Assembly (NCBI GenBank): GCA_027065245.1
Contig: JAMOOS010000115.1
Span: 1-13,569 of the forward strand
Origin: Desulfuromonadaceae bacterium
GTDB lineage: Bacteria > Desulfobacterota > Desulfuromonadia > Desulfuromonadales > Desulfuromonadaceae
Reading direction: 5' to 3'
Length of the DNA: 13,569 nt
The notes beneath the pieces are model-generated. The model ran no database searches. It saw only the letters and a program-made list of their open reading frames with translations, and was not told the DNA's origin. This document shows, piece by piece, positions 6,907 to 12,819 of this stretch (within the stretch, counting starts at the first letter, position 1; each line of letters starts with the position of its first letter). The position numbers and the translations under genes are program-made.

Positions 6907-7015
6907 TGGCGAAAGTTTACCGGCCAGTTATTTAAACTTGGAAGTAGGCCATGGTTGGGTTTCCCCATGGCATCTGAGCAGATTGGGCAGAAGGCAACGA
7001 AACCCGACAAGTTCC

Positions 7016-7044
7016 TTGACACATTTAATTCATGTTGCGATGAT
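7016..7044 (+). promoter_or_regulatory. Promoter of the ccdAB cassette
   Basis: Perfect TTGACA (7016-7021), 17 bp spacer, then GATGAT (7039-7044) with a TG extension one base upstream. The -10 overlaps the first operator palindrome, which fits autorepression by the CcdA-CcdB complex. The rest of the 165-bp gap after tmcAL (6907-7015) contains only weak inverted repeats. Confidence 0.65.
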
Positions 7045-7061
7045 GCGCATATCATGCGCAT
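7043..7061. promoter_or_regulatory. Twin palindromic operator of ccdAB
   Basis: Two identical self-palindromic octamers, ATGCGCAT at 7043-7050 and 7054-7061, are spaced 11 bp apart, one helical turn. That is the geometry expected for adjacent ribbon-helix-helix dimers. They lie between the -10 and the ccdA Shine-Dalgarno, so occupancy would block transcription. Confidence 0.65.
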
Positions 7062-7066
7062 GGAGG
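7062..7066 (+). promoter_or_regulatory. Ribosome binding site that sets the ccdA start
   Basis: GGAGG lies 5 nt before the ATG at 7072. The frame is open back to 6955, but that extension runs through promoter and operator, so the short form is correct. Confidence 0.8.
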
Positions 7067-7071
7067 TTTTG

Positions 7072-7305
7072 ATGGGAAATGCAGTTCGTAAACAATCTGC
7101 CAACTTGAGTATTAGGAGTGATCTTCTTTGCCGAGCCAGGCAGCAAAATATCAATTTGTCCCAAACTCTGGAAAATAGCCTGGAACAAATTTTGAAAGCT
7201 CGCGATCGGGAAGAGTGGCAGAAAGAAAACCAAAAGGCAATTGATGCCGCCAACCTCTATGTAGAATGTCATGGACTGTGGAGTGATGGCTTGAGGCAAT
7301 TTTGA
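7072..7305 (+). CDS. ccdA: CcdA-family antitoxin
   Basis: A 77-residue antitoxin of a type II toxin-antitoxin pair. Residues 1-45 fit a ribbon-helix-helix DNA-binding domain (strand SANLSI, then two helices). The C-terminal part (about residues 49-77: WQKENQKAIDAANLYVE..., then the GLWSDGLRQF end) closely resembles the toxin-binding tail of F-plasmid CcdA, which wraps CcdB and extracts it from gyrase. The protein would also repress its own promoter through the twin palindromes. The stop overlaps the toxin start by one base (TGATG), the usual coupled antitoxin-toxin order. GC content is about 44% by hand count over three 60-base lines, far below the neighbouring tmcAL, pointing to horizontal acquisition. 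Confidence 0.92.
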   Translation: MGNAVRKQSANLSIRSDLLCRARQQNINLSQTLENSLEQILKARDREEWQKENQKAIDAANLYVECHGLWSDGLRQF

Positions 7306-7607
7306 TGGCAAAATACGATATATACAGCTCCACACATGGCAGTTCCGGTTATCTGATGGATCTGCAGGATGGGATTGTCGAAAATCTCTCAACGCGAGTG
7401 GTTGCGCCCCTTGTCCCAATTGACGAGATTCCCAACAGGATGAAAATACTTAATCCTGTAATTTGCGTTGCCGGAACAGAGTGTTTGTTACTGACTCACC
7501 TCCTGGCAGCTATTCCCGTATCGACACTCAAGATCAAAGTTGGGTCAGCTGCGGCGCAGAGGGATGAAATTATCGCCTCTCTTGATTTGCTGTTTACCGG
7601 TTTTTAG
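7305..7607 (+). CDS. ccdB: CcdB-family gyrase-poison toxin
   Basis: A 100-residue toxin (F-plasmid CcdB 101) whose family members trap DNA gyrase on cleaved DNA and cause double-strand breaks unless held by CcdA. Family features are the N-terminal beta strand (KYDIYSS), the DLQDGIVENLSTRVVAPLVP segment (about 19-38), the central IPVSTLKI strand and a C-terminal helix. The chain ends LLFTGF, where F-plasmid CcdB ends FWGI; the tryptophan of the killing Trp-Gly-Ile end is a threonine here. Chromosomal CcdB proteins vary at this point, so toxicity remains plausible. Translation is coupled to ccdA through the TGATG junction. The gene ends 13 bp from the end of the opposing TPM gene, with no terminator visible between. 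Confidence 0.92.
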   Translation: MAKYDIYSSTHGSSGYLMDLQDGIVENLSTRVVAPLVPIDEIPNRMKILNPVICVAGTECLLLTHLLAAIPVSTLKIKVGSAAAQRDEIIASLDLLFTGF

Positions 7608-7620
7608 GCGATAGTTTCGG

Positions 7621-8253
7621 TTATTCCATTATCAGATTGGGCAGTTCGTCCACATCGTCTGCACGCGGCGGAAAGTGGGGGATAAGCAGCTCACCGCACT
7701 GTTCAATGGCGTGGCACAGGGCGGTGCAGGCGTCGCCGCTGCGCAAACCGGCGGTGATGGTGTCTACAATCTGCTGCCACTGCTGCTGTTTTACCACCGC
7801 GCTTATACCGTCGTCGGCCAGAACCCGCACCCGTCGCTCAAACAGGCATACCAGCAACAGTATGCCGGTAGCGTCGCGAGTGCGGTGCAGACCGTGGCGG
7901 GTGAACAGGGCGTATGCCTGCTGCTCGACCCGTGCCTCCATCTCGGCGCTGCTGATAACGGCGCGGTGCAGGGCTGGAATCAGTTTGAGCACTGCCATTA
8001 CTGCGGTGTAACCGCCCAGCAGCAGAAGCGCCACCGCCCAGTATTCCAGTTGCGGCCACCACCACAGAGCGCCGGTGGCCACGGCCATGGCACTCATGGC
8101 AGCGGCGGTGACGGCGCTGGCGTGGTAGTCGTCGGCGCGCGGCAGGATGAGGGCGACAATTTCGCCGCTGGTGTGCGCTTCCACCGCCGCCACGGCATCC
8201 TTTATCCGCTGCTGCTGCTCTGCGCTAAAACTGATATGTGTTCCAGTAGTCAT
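7621..8253 (-). CDS. Membrane TPM-domain protein, last gene of the lemA operon
   Basis: A 210-residue protein with a TPM (TLP18.3/Psb32/MOLO-1) fold split by a membrane hairpin. The N-terminal part has the family's first helix and strand (DAVAAVEAHTSGEIVALILP, about 19-38). Two hydrophobic segments follow (about 47-66 and 71-93). The rest of the domain resumes with TRDATGILLLVCLFERRVRVLADDGIS (about 125-151), matching the TPM pattern of a 'GvLlfv...rrv.i..g.Gi' strand pair. There is no signal peptide, so the TPM halves probably face the cytoplasm or the membrane surface; topology is uncertain. The function is unknown; TPM proteins have been linked to envelope and photosystem protein maintenance. 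It lies 30 bp after the YgcG-like gene, with a GGA 7 nt upstream of its ATG. Confidence 0.85.
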   Translation of the reverse strand: MTTGTHISFSAEQQQRIKDAVAAVEAHTSGEIVALILPRADDYHASAVTAAAMSAMAVATGALWWWPQLEYWAVALLLLGGYTAVMAVLKLIPALHRAVISSAEMEARVEQQAYALFTRHGLHRTRDATGILLLVCLFERRVRVLADDGISAVVKQQQWQQIVDTITAGLRSGDACTALCHAIEQCGELLIPHFPPRADDVDELPNLIME

Positions 8254-8283
8254 AATGTTGTCCGCCGTTTTCAGATAAATTAG

Positions 8284-8985
8284 TTACCAGCCACCGGAAG
8301 CGCCACCGCCACCGAAGCCGCCGCCGCCACCGCTGAAACCACCGCCGCCGAAGCCGCCGCCGCCACCGCCGAAGCCGCCCATTCCACCGAAGCCGCCAAA
8401 CCAGAAAAGTGAGCGCCGCCGTCGCGGCAGAACGCCCAAAAGCAGAAACAGCACAATGGGCAGCCAACCCAGGGCGTGGCCTTTGCGATGTCTCTTGCCG
8501 CTGCCCTTGTACTGGCCGTGGACGGCATCGACAATGGCCATGGTGCCGGCGACAATGCCACCACTAAAATCGCCCTGCTTAAAACGCGGTACAATCTCGT
8601 TGTCGATGATGCGTCCGGCCAGCAGGTCGGTGAGCACTCCCTCCAGACCGTAGCCAACCTCGATGCGCACCTTGCGTTCCTGTTTGGCGATAAACAGCAG
8701 TACGCCGTTATCTTTACCTTCCTGCCCCAATCCCCACTGCTGGGCTGTAGCTATGGCGGCGCTGTCTATATCGTCGCCGTCAATATCCGGTACGGTTAAA
8801 ATCACCACCTGGGTGGAGTCACTCTGCTCCAGCCGGGTGAGATACTGTTCCAGCTTGGCTTCGGTGGCAGCGGGAATCATGTCGGCGCTGTCGTTGACAT
8901 GGCCGCGCAACGGCGGCGGCTCAAACGCCAGCGCCGGGCTTACCACGCATATCAGCAGCAGCGCCGCCAGCAGCAAGCGGCGCAT
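8284..8985 (-). CDS. YgcG-family TPM-domain protein with glycine-rich tail
   Basis: A 233-residue envelope protein. It has a signal peptide (residues 1-20, cleavage after ALA) and a TPM domain of about residues 28-157: NDSADMIP, TQVVILTVPDIDG, DNGVLLFIAKQERKVRIEVGYGLEG and the GDFSGGI block typical of the YgcG group. A transmembrane helix (about 172-187) and a basic stretch (RRRR) follow. From residue 197 to the end the tail is almost only glycine with phenylalanine, closing with SGGW. The domain would face the periplasm, anchored by the C-terminal helix. Such proteins are almost always next to LemA; the joint role is not known. The start overlaps the lemA stop by one base (TGATG), so translation is coupled. 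The glycine-rich coding stretch is a slippage-prone GGN repeat. Confidence 0.92.
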   Translation of the reverse strand: MRRLLLAALLLICVVSPALAFEPPPLRGHVNDSADMIPAATEAKLEQYLTRLEQSDSTQVVILTVPDIDGDDIDSAAIATAQQWGLGQEGKDNGVLLFIAKQERKVRIEVGYGLEGVLTDLLAGRIIDNEIVPRFKQGDFSGGIVAGTMAIVDAVHGQYKGSGKRHRKGHALGWLPIVLFLLLGVLPRRRRSLFWFGGFGGMGGFGGGGGGFGGGGFSGGGGGFGGGGASGGW

Positions 8986-9560
8986 CAGAATTTAACCTGT
9001 GGCGCCACTTCACTGCCGACAGCGGCCTTGAACGGCTCCTTGCGCTCCAGATGGAGCAGGAAATTGTTGGTCAGATTGGCCGGGAACGAGCGGATGGCGC
9101 TGTTGAATATCCGTACCGCCTCGTTGTAGCGCTGGCGCGCCACGTTGATGCGGTTCTCGGTGCCCTCCAGCTGATGTTGCAGATCGCGGAAGTTCTGGCT
9201 GGCTTTCAGGTCGGGATAGCGCTCCGCCACCAGCAGCAGGCGCGACAAGGCGCCGCTCATCTGTTGCTGGGCAGCGCTGAATTCACTCATCCGCTTGGGG
9301 TTGTTCAGATCTTTGGTGCTGATCTGTATCTGCCCCACCCTGGCGCGGGCGGCGGTGACGTTCTGCAGGGTTTCCTGCTCGTGTTTGGCGTAGGCTTTTA
9401 CCGTCTCCACCAGGTTGGGAATCAGATCGGCACGGCGCTGATAGGTGGCCTCGACATCGGCCCAGGCCTTGAACACCGCCTCCTCTTTTTGCTGAATATC
9501 GTTGTAGCCGCACCCGGCCAGCAGCAGGGTGAGAAAAATAAGCAGGGCGTTACGTAACAT
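8985..9560 (-). CDS. lemA: LemA-family lipoprotein
   Basis: A 191-residue LemA protein and first gene of the operon. The signal peptide ends in the lipobox LAGC (residues 14-17), so Cys17 would be lipidated. The mature part is the helical LemA bundle with family blocks ATYQRRADLIPNLVETVKAY (about 39-58), LLLVAERYPDLKASQNFRDL (about 107-126) and TENRINVARQRYNEAVRIFN (about 133-152). The family's cellular role is unresolved; pairing with TPM proteins suggests a shared envelope function. The start at 9560 is chosen because AAGGAG lies 7 nt upstream and the residues that follow form the lipoprotein signal; the frame stays open to 9647 but passes the promoter. The 3' end is coupled to the YgcG-like gene. 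Confidence 0.94.
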   Translation of the reverse strand: MLRNALLIFLTLLLAGCGYNDIQQKEEAVFKAWADVEATYQRRADLIPNLVETVKAYAKHEQETLQNVTAARARVGQIQISTKDLNNPKRMSEFSAAQQQMSGALSRLLLVAERYPDLKASQNFRDLQHQLEGTENRINVARQRYNEAVRIFNSAIRSFPANLTNNFLLHLERKEPFKAAVGSEVAPQVKF

Positions 9561-9567
9561 TAGACAG

Positions 9568-9572
9568 CTCCT
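9568..9572 (-). promoter_or_regulatory. Ribosome binding site of lemA
   Basis: AGGAG on the minus strand, 7 nt before the ATG at 9560. It fixes the lemA start at the lipoprotein signal peptide. Confidence 0.8.
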
Positions 9573-9625
9573 TTGCACTGTGTGATAATGATTGGTGCTA
9601 CATCTCCATGTGCACGACTTGCTCC

Positions 9626-9654
9626 AATATAGGTGTCGCTGGCACAAAAGTAAA
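9626..9654 (-). promoter_or_regulatory. Promoter of the lemA-TPM operon
   Basis: Minus strand TTTACT (9649-9654), 17 bp spacer, TATATT (9626-9631), matching consensus at four and five of six bases. The leader would be about 60 nt. It sits in the divergent gap shared with the cysteine-cluster gene, for which I see no clear promoter. Confidence 0.5.
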
Positions 9655-9717
9655 CCGCAATCAGGCCGGAGCCGTGGCGGTGATTGACACGGTGGCAGGC
9701 CGAACGGGGAGGCGCGT

Positions 9718-10344
9718 ATGCATGATTTTGACGCTGAGACTTATCAGGCGCAGCTGGAACAGCAACTGGCGCCGCGGCTTGCCGGCGCCGATGATGCCGC
9801 GCTTGTAGCGGTGGTAACCGATCTGGTGGCACAGTTGCAGCAGCGGCTGGATGCCTGTCTCGATGCGGAAGATTATCGCCGTATCGCTTGCGCGCCCGGT
9901 TGCGGCGCCTGTTGTGTGGTCAATGTAACTGTGCTGCGGCCCGAGGCTCTGGCCATTGCCGCCTGGCTGCGTGCCAATCGCGATTCTGCCGCCCTTGCCG
10001 AGCTGCGTCGGCGCATGGATGCCTTCATCATCGCCATCAGTGGTCTGGACGATGAGGAGCGTATCGCCATTCGCCGTAATTGCGTGTTTCTCGATGCTGG
10101 CGGCAGTTGCTCCATCTACCCGGTGCGTCCACTGCTGTGCCGCTCTATCACTTCTACCGATGCCGATGCCTGCCGTGATGCCCTGGTGCTGCCCGCCCTG
10201 GGGGAACAGCCAATGGTGATGATGAATCTGGTGCAGAAAAAGCTCTACGACAGCGCTTTTCGCGCTTTGGGCAACGTGTTGCAACGCTACGGCTGGCCCG
10301 GCAAAGGTCATGAACTAACGGCGGCGGTACGGGAGTTTTTATAG
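9718..10344 (+). CDS. YkgJ-family cysteine-cluster protein
   Basis: A 208-residue cytoplasmic protein of the YkgJ/CxxCxxCC family (putative Zn- or Fe-chelating domain). The signature is CAPGCGACC, with cysteines 58, 62, 65 and 66. Further cysteines lie at 122 and 131 and in the YPVRPLLCR block (Cys141), a family hallmark. Cys152 is an extra candidate ligand. The first 55 residues are a helical extension. Metal binding is inferred for the family and the substrate or partner is unknown; members have been suggested to act in metal-dependent modification or oxidoreductase maturation, but nothing here decides. The ATG at 9718 has GGGGAGG 5 nt upstream. It is divergent from lemA and appears to stand alone, with a separate promoter candidate before glk downstream. 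Confidence 0.88.
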   Translation: MHDFDAETYQAQLEQQLAPRLAGADDAALVAVVTDLVAQLQQRLDACLDAEDYRRIACAPGCGACCVVNVTVLRPEALAIAAWLRANRDSAALAELRRRMDAFIIAISGLDDEERIAIRRNCVFLDAGGSCSIYPVRPLLCRSITSTDADACRDALVLPALGEQPMVMMNLVQKKLYDSAFRALGNVLQRYGWPGKGHELTAAVREFL

Positions 10345-10375
10345 TGCTGCCAGTTATATAAATGGTATTTTATAC

Positions 10376-10404
10376 TTGACGTAGTTTGTTGTGGGTGTGT
10401 TAAT
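10376..10404 (+). promoter_or_regulatory. Promoter of the glk-glgC-GH57 cluster
   Basis: TTGACG (10376-10381), 17 bp spacer, then GTTAAT (10399-10404) with a TG extension. It lies in an AT-rich gap of 119 bp and would give a leader of about 53 nt before the glk ATG. Confidence 0.5.
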
Positions 10405-10463
10405 AAAGATATCTGTTGAATATTTTGCTTAATGCGTCTGTGTGCGCGTTCCGGTGGTTGACC

Positions 10464-11447
10464 ATGATTCTACTTGCGGCGGATATTGGTGGAACTACCT
10501 CCCGTTTTTGCTGGCGGGATACCACCGCTGCTGCGCCCGCCGTTACTTGCTGTTATCCCAGCCGTAGGTTTTCTTCTTTTATCGATCTGCTCAAAACAGT
10601 TATTGCTGATCAGAAACTGGCGCGCATCGACTATGCCTGTTTCGGTTTGCCCGGCCCGGTGATCGATGCCGAAGTGAATCTCACCAACCTGCCGTGGCGG
10701 ATATGCGCCTGCGATCTGGAACGACAGCTACCCATTGGCCAGGTAGAGCTGGTGAACGATTTTCAGGTGGCGGCCTACGGTGTTGAGCTGCTCGATGCCG
10801 GGCAGGTGCAGCTACTTCACCCCGGGCGCTGTGATCCAGCGGGAAACCGGCTGGTTATCGGTGCCGGCACCGGTTTGGGGGTGGCGCCGGTGTATCATCT
10901 TGGGCGTAATTTTTATCCGCAGCCTTCCGAGGGCGGGCATATCGACTTTGCCCCGGCAAATGCCGTGCAGCAGCAGTTGCTCGATTTTCTCCATCAGTGT
11001 CATCATCAGCATATCACCTACGAGGATATCCTTTCCGGAGACGGGGTGTGTTTCATCTACCGTTTTTGTTGCCACCGTAGTGGGCGATGCTTGCCGTCAG
11101 CACCTTTTGTCGCTGCCGATGTCCACGCTCTGGCCTGTGATGGAGACGAGGTTGCCGTCGAGGCGGTGCGGCTGTTTGTCAATATCTACGGCGAATTTGT
11201 CGGTAATGCGGCGCTGCTGTGGCCGGCGCGGGCCGGTATCTACCTGTGCGGCGGTATCGGTCTCAAATTCAGGCGCTGGATGAACAGCAGTGCTTTTGTC
11301 GACGGCTTTCTCAATCGTGATAAAATGCGCCCGGTGGTGGAGCAGATGCCGGTGTATCTGGTGCTGGACGAACTGCTGGGGCTTAGAGGGGCGCTGCTGC
11401 AGGCACAGCGGCGGGCAGCGGCGGAGGGCGTTTTTACTTTGAACTGA
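10464..11447 (+). CDS. glk: Glucokinase (Glk family)
   Basis: A 327-residue cytoplasmic kinase that phosphorylates glucose to glucose-6-phosphate with ATP (E. coli Glk 321). Phosphate-1 motif AADIGGTTSRF (5-15) is at the N-terminus. LVNDF carries the catalytic base (Asp99). IGAGTGLGVAP (132-142) is the phosphate-2 loop. EGGHIDFAP (156-164), with His159, and Glu187 in YEDILSGDG match glucose-binding positions of E. coli Glk. The adenosine loop is LCGGIGLKF (261-269). The start was set at the ATG of MILLAADIGGT: upstream codons to 10416 add residues unlike the family, though its Shine-Dalgarno is weak. Residues 196-209 (CFIYRFCCHRSGRC) are unusually cysteine-rich. glgC starts 22 bp after the stop, implying co-transcription. 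Confidence 0.93.
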   Translation: MILLAADIGGTTSRFCWRDTTAAAPAVTCCYPSRRFSSFIDLLKTVIADQKLARIDYACFGLPGPVIDAEVNLTNLPWRICACDLERQLPIGQVELVNDFQVAAYGVELLDAGQVQLLHPGRCDPAGNRLVIGAGTGLGVAPVYHLGRNFYPQPSEGGHIDFAPANAVQQQLLDFLHQCHHQHITYEDILSGDGVCFIYRFCCHRSGRCLPSAPFVAADVHALACDGDEVAVEAVRLFVNIYGEFVGNAALLWPARAGIYLCGGIGLKFRRWMNSSAFVDGFLNRDKMRPVVEQMPVYLVLDELLGLRGALLQAQRRAAAEGVFTLN

Positions 11448-11469
11448 ATTGCACTTGCAGGGGGACGGC

Positions 11470-12726
11470 ATGAAAAACTATCCGCGTATTACTGAACTTA
11501 CCCACACCACCCTGGCGCTGATTCTTGCCGGTGGAGAAGGAAGCCGCCTCAAGGATCTTACCCGCTGGCGCGCTAAACCGGCGGTGCCGTTCGGCGGCAA
11601 GTATCGCATCATCGATTTTGCCCTGTCTAACTGCGTTAATTCCGATATTCGCCATATTGCTATTCTAACCCAGTACAAATCCCATTCCCTTATCCGGCAT
11701 ATCCAGCGGGCATGGAATTTTATGCGCTACGAGATCGGCGAATTTGTCGAGTTGCTGCCGGCCCAGCAGCGGATAGATAAGCAGTGGTATCAGGGTACCG
11801 CCAACTCCCTGTATCAGAACCTCGATATTATCCGCCGCCACGATCCGCGCTATGTGCTGGTGCTTGGCGGCGACCACATCTACGCCATGGATTACCGCGA
11901 CATGATCGAATGCCACGCCCGCAGCGGTGCCGATGTTACCATCGGTTGTGTGGAGGTGCCGGTGGAGGAAGCCAGCAGTTTTGGTGTAATGTCGGTGGAC
12001 AGCGAGCTGCGCATCAACCGTTTCAGCGAAAAACCGTCCCGGCCTGAGGCCATGCCGGGTAAGCCGGACAAGGCTCTGGCGTCCATGGGGATCTACATCT
12101 TTTCGCCGGAATTTCTATTTAAAAAATTGATTGAAGATCAGGATAATCCCGCTTCCAGCAAGGATTTCGGCAAGGATATCATTCCGTCCATCATCGGCAA
12201 CAGCCAGGTGATGGCCTATCCTTTTGTCGATGAAACCGGCGCTCCCGGTTACTGGCGCGATGTCGGCACCGTCTACTCGTATTGGAGCGCCAACATGGAT
12301 CTGTGTTCCATCACGCCGGAACTCAATCTCTATAATGCCGACTGGCCCATCTGGACCTACCAGGCGCAACTGCCACCGGCCAAGTTTGCCTTTGACGACG
12401 ATGGTCGCCGCGGTCAGGCCATCGATTCGCTGGTGAGCGCCGGGTGTATTTTGTCCGGCGCCGAGGTGAAGCGTTCCATCATTTATAACGGTTGCTTTTT
12501 GCACAGTTATTCCAGCGTGAGTGACAGCGTAGTGTTGTCGGATGTAGATATCGGTCGTAAATGCCGTATTCGCAATGCTATTATCGATAAGGCGTGCGTT
12601 ATTCCTGAAGGGACGGTGATTGGTGAAGATGAACAGGCCGATCGCGAACGGTTTTACGTGGATGAACACGGCATTGTGCTGGTAACGCCGGATATGCTCG
12701 GTCAGCATCTGCACATTGTCCGTTAG
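11470..12726 (+). CDS. glgC: Glucose-1-phosphate adenylyltransferase (ADP-glucose pyrophosphorylase)
   Basis: A 418-residue enzyme that makes ADP-glucose and pyrophosphate from glucose-1-phosphate and ATP, the committed step of bacterial glycogen synthesis. The nucleotide-binding signature LAGGEGSRLKDLT (19-31) is followed by RAKPAVPFGGKYRIIDF (34-50). Lys36 corresponds to the E. coli activator-site lysine (Lys39), consistent with allosteric control. GGDHIYAMDY carries the catalytic aspartate region and FSEKP the glucose-1-phosphate-binding lysine. The C-terminal third is a left-handed beta-helix with hexapeptide-like repeats (about 320-390). The ATG at 11470 has GGGGGA 4 nt upstream; seven extra codons are open before it. 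The gene lies between glk and a GH57 gene, and its stop codon is inside a REP-like hairpin. Confidence 0.96.
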   Translation: MKNYPRITELTHTTLALILAGGEGSRLKDLTRWRAKPAVPFGGKYRIIDFALSNCVNSDIRHIAILTQYKSHSLIRHIQRAWNFMRYEIGEFVELLPAQQRIDKQWYQGTANSLYQNLDIIRRHDPRYVLVLGGDHIYAMDYRDMIECHARSGADVTIGCVEVPVEEASSFGVMSVDSELRINRFSEKPSRPEAMPGKPDKALASMGIYIFSPEFLFKKLIEDQDNPASSKDFGKDIIPSIIGNSQVMAYPFVDETGAPGYWRDVGTVYSYWSANMDLCSITPELNLYNADWPIWTYQAQLPPAKFAFDDDGRRGQAIDSLVSAGCILSGAEVKRSIIYNGCFLHSYSSVSDSVVLSDVDIGRKCRIRNAIIDKACVIPEGTVIGEDEQADRERFYVDEHGIVLVTPDMLGQHLHIVR

Positions 12727-12798
12727 GAGCCTGTCGGGCTTTGCGGATCGAAGCGAAAAATCGACTGGTCGAGGACAGGAAAGTCCGACAGTCTCCTA
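12724..12798. repeat. REP-like long hairpin at the end of glgC
   Basis: Left arm 12724-12742 (TAGGAG, C, CTGTCGG, G, CTTT) and right arm 12780-12798 pair along 19 positions with only two departures, one of them a G-T wobble in RNA. A 37-nt centre can form a small TCGA-CTGG-TCGA hairpin. The left arm begins with the glgC stop codon TAG. There is no terminal T-run, so it is not an intrinsic terminator. Size, imperfect dyad and intergenic place fit a REP/RAYT-type repeat, but I find no second copy in this window. Confidence 0.6.
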
Positions 12799-12819
12799 GT
12801 TGCGATTGCGAGAGAAGTT

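Noticed and set aside
6957..7005. Inverted repeat GGGTTTC (6957-6963) / GAAACCC (6999-7005), plus AAGTTTA/TAAACTT at 6913-6939, as terminator or small RNA after tmcAL
   Set aside because: The stems are seven bases with long loops and no following T-run; not enough for a terminator or RNA call.
8287..8400. Dense GCC/ACC-type repeats that look like a microsatellite or array
   Set aside because: They are the in-frame codons of the glycine-rich tail of the YgcG-like protein; there are no regular spacers, so it is not a CRISPR or minisatellite.
9581..9594. GATAATGATT resembling part of a Fur box before lemA
   Set aside because: Only about one and a half hexamers match, and lemA operons are not typical Fur targets; too weak to claim.
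9661..10311. A 216-codon minus-strand frame opposite the cysteine-cluster gene
   Set aside because: It is antisense to a gene with conserved cysteine motifs and a good ribosome site, and it would cross the lemA promoter.
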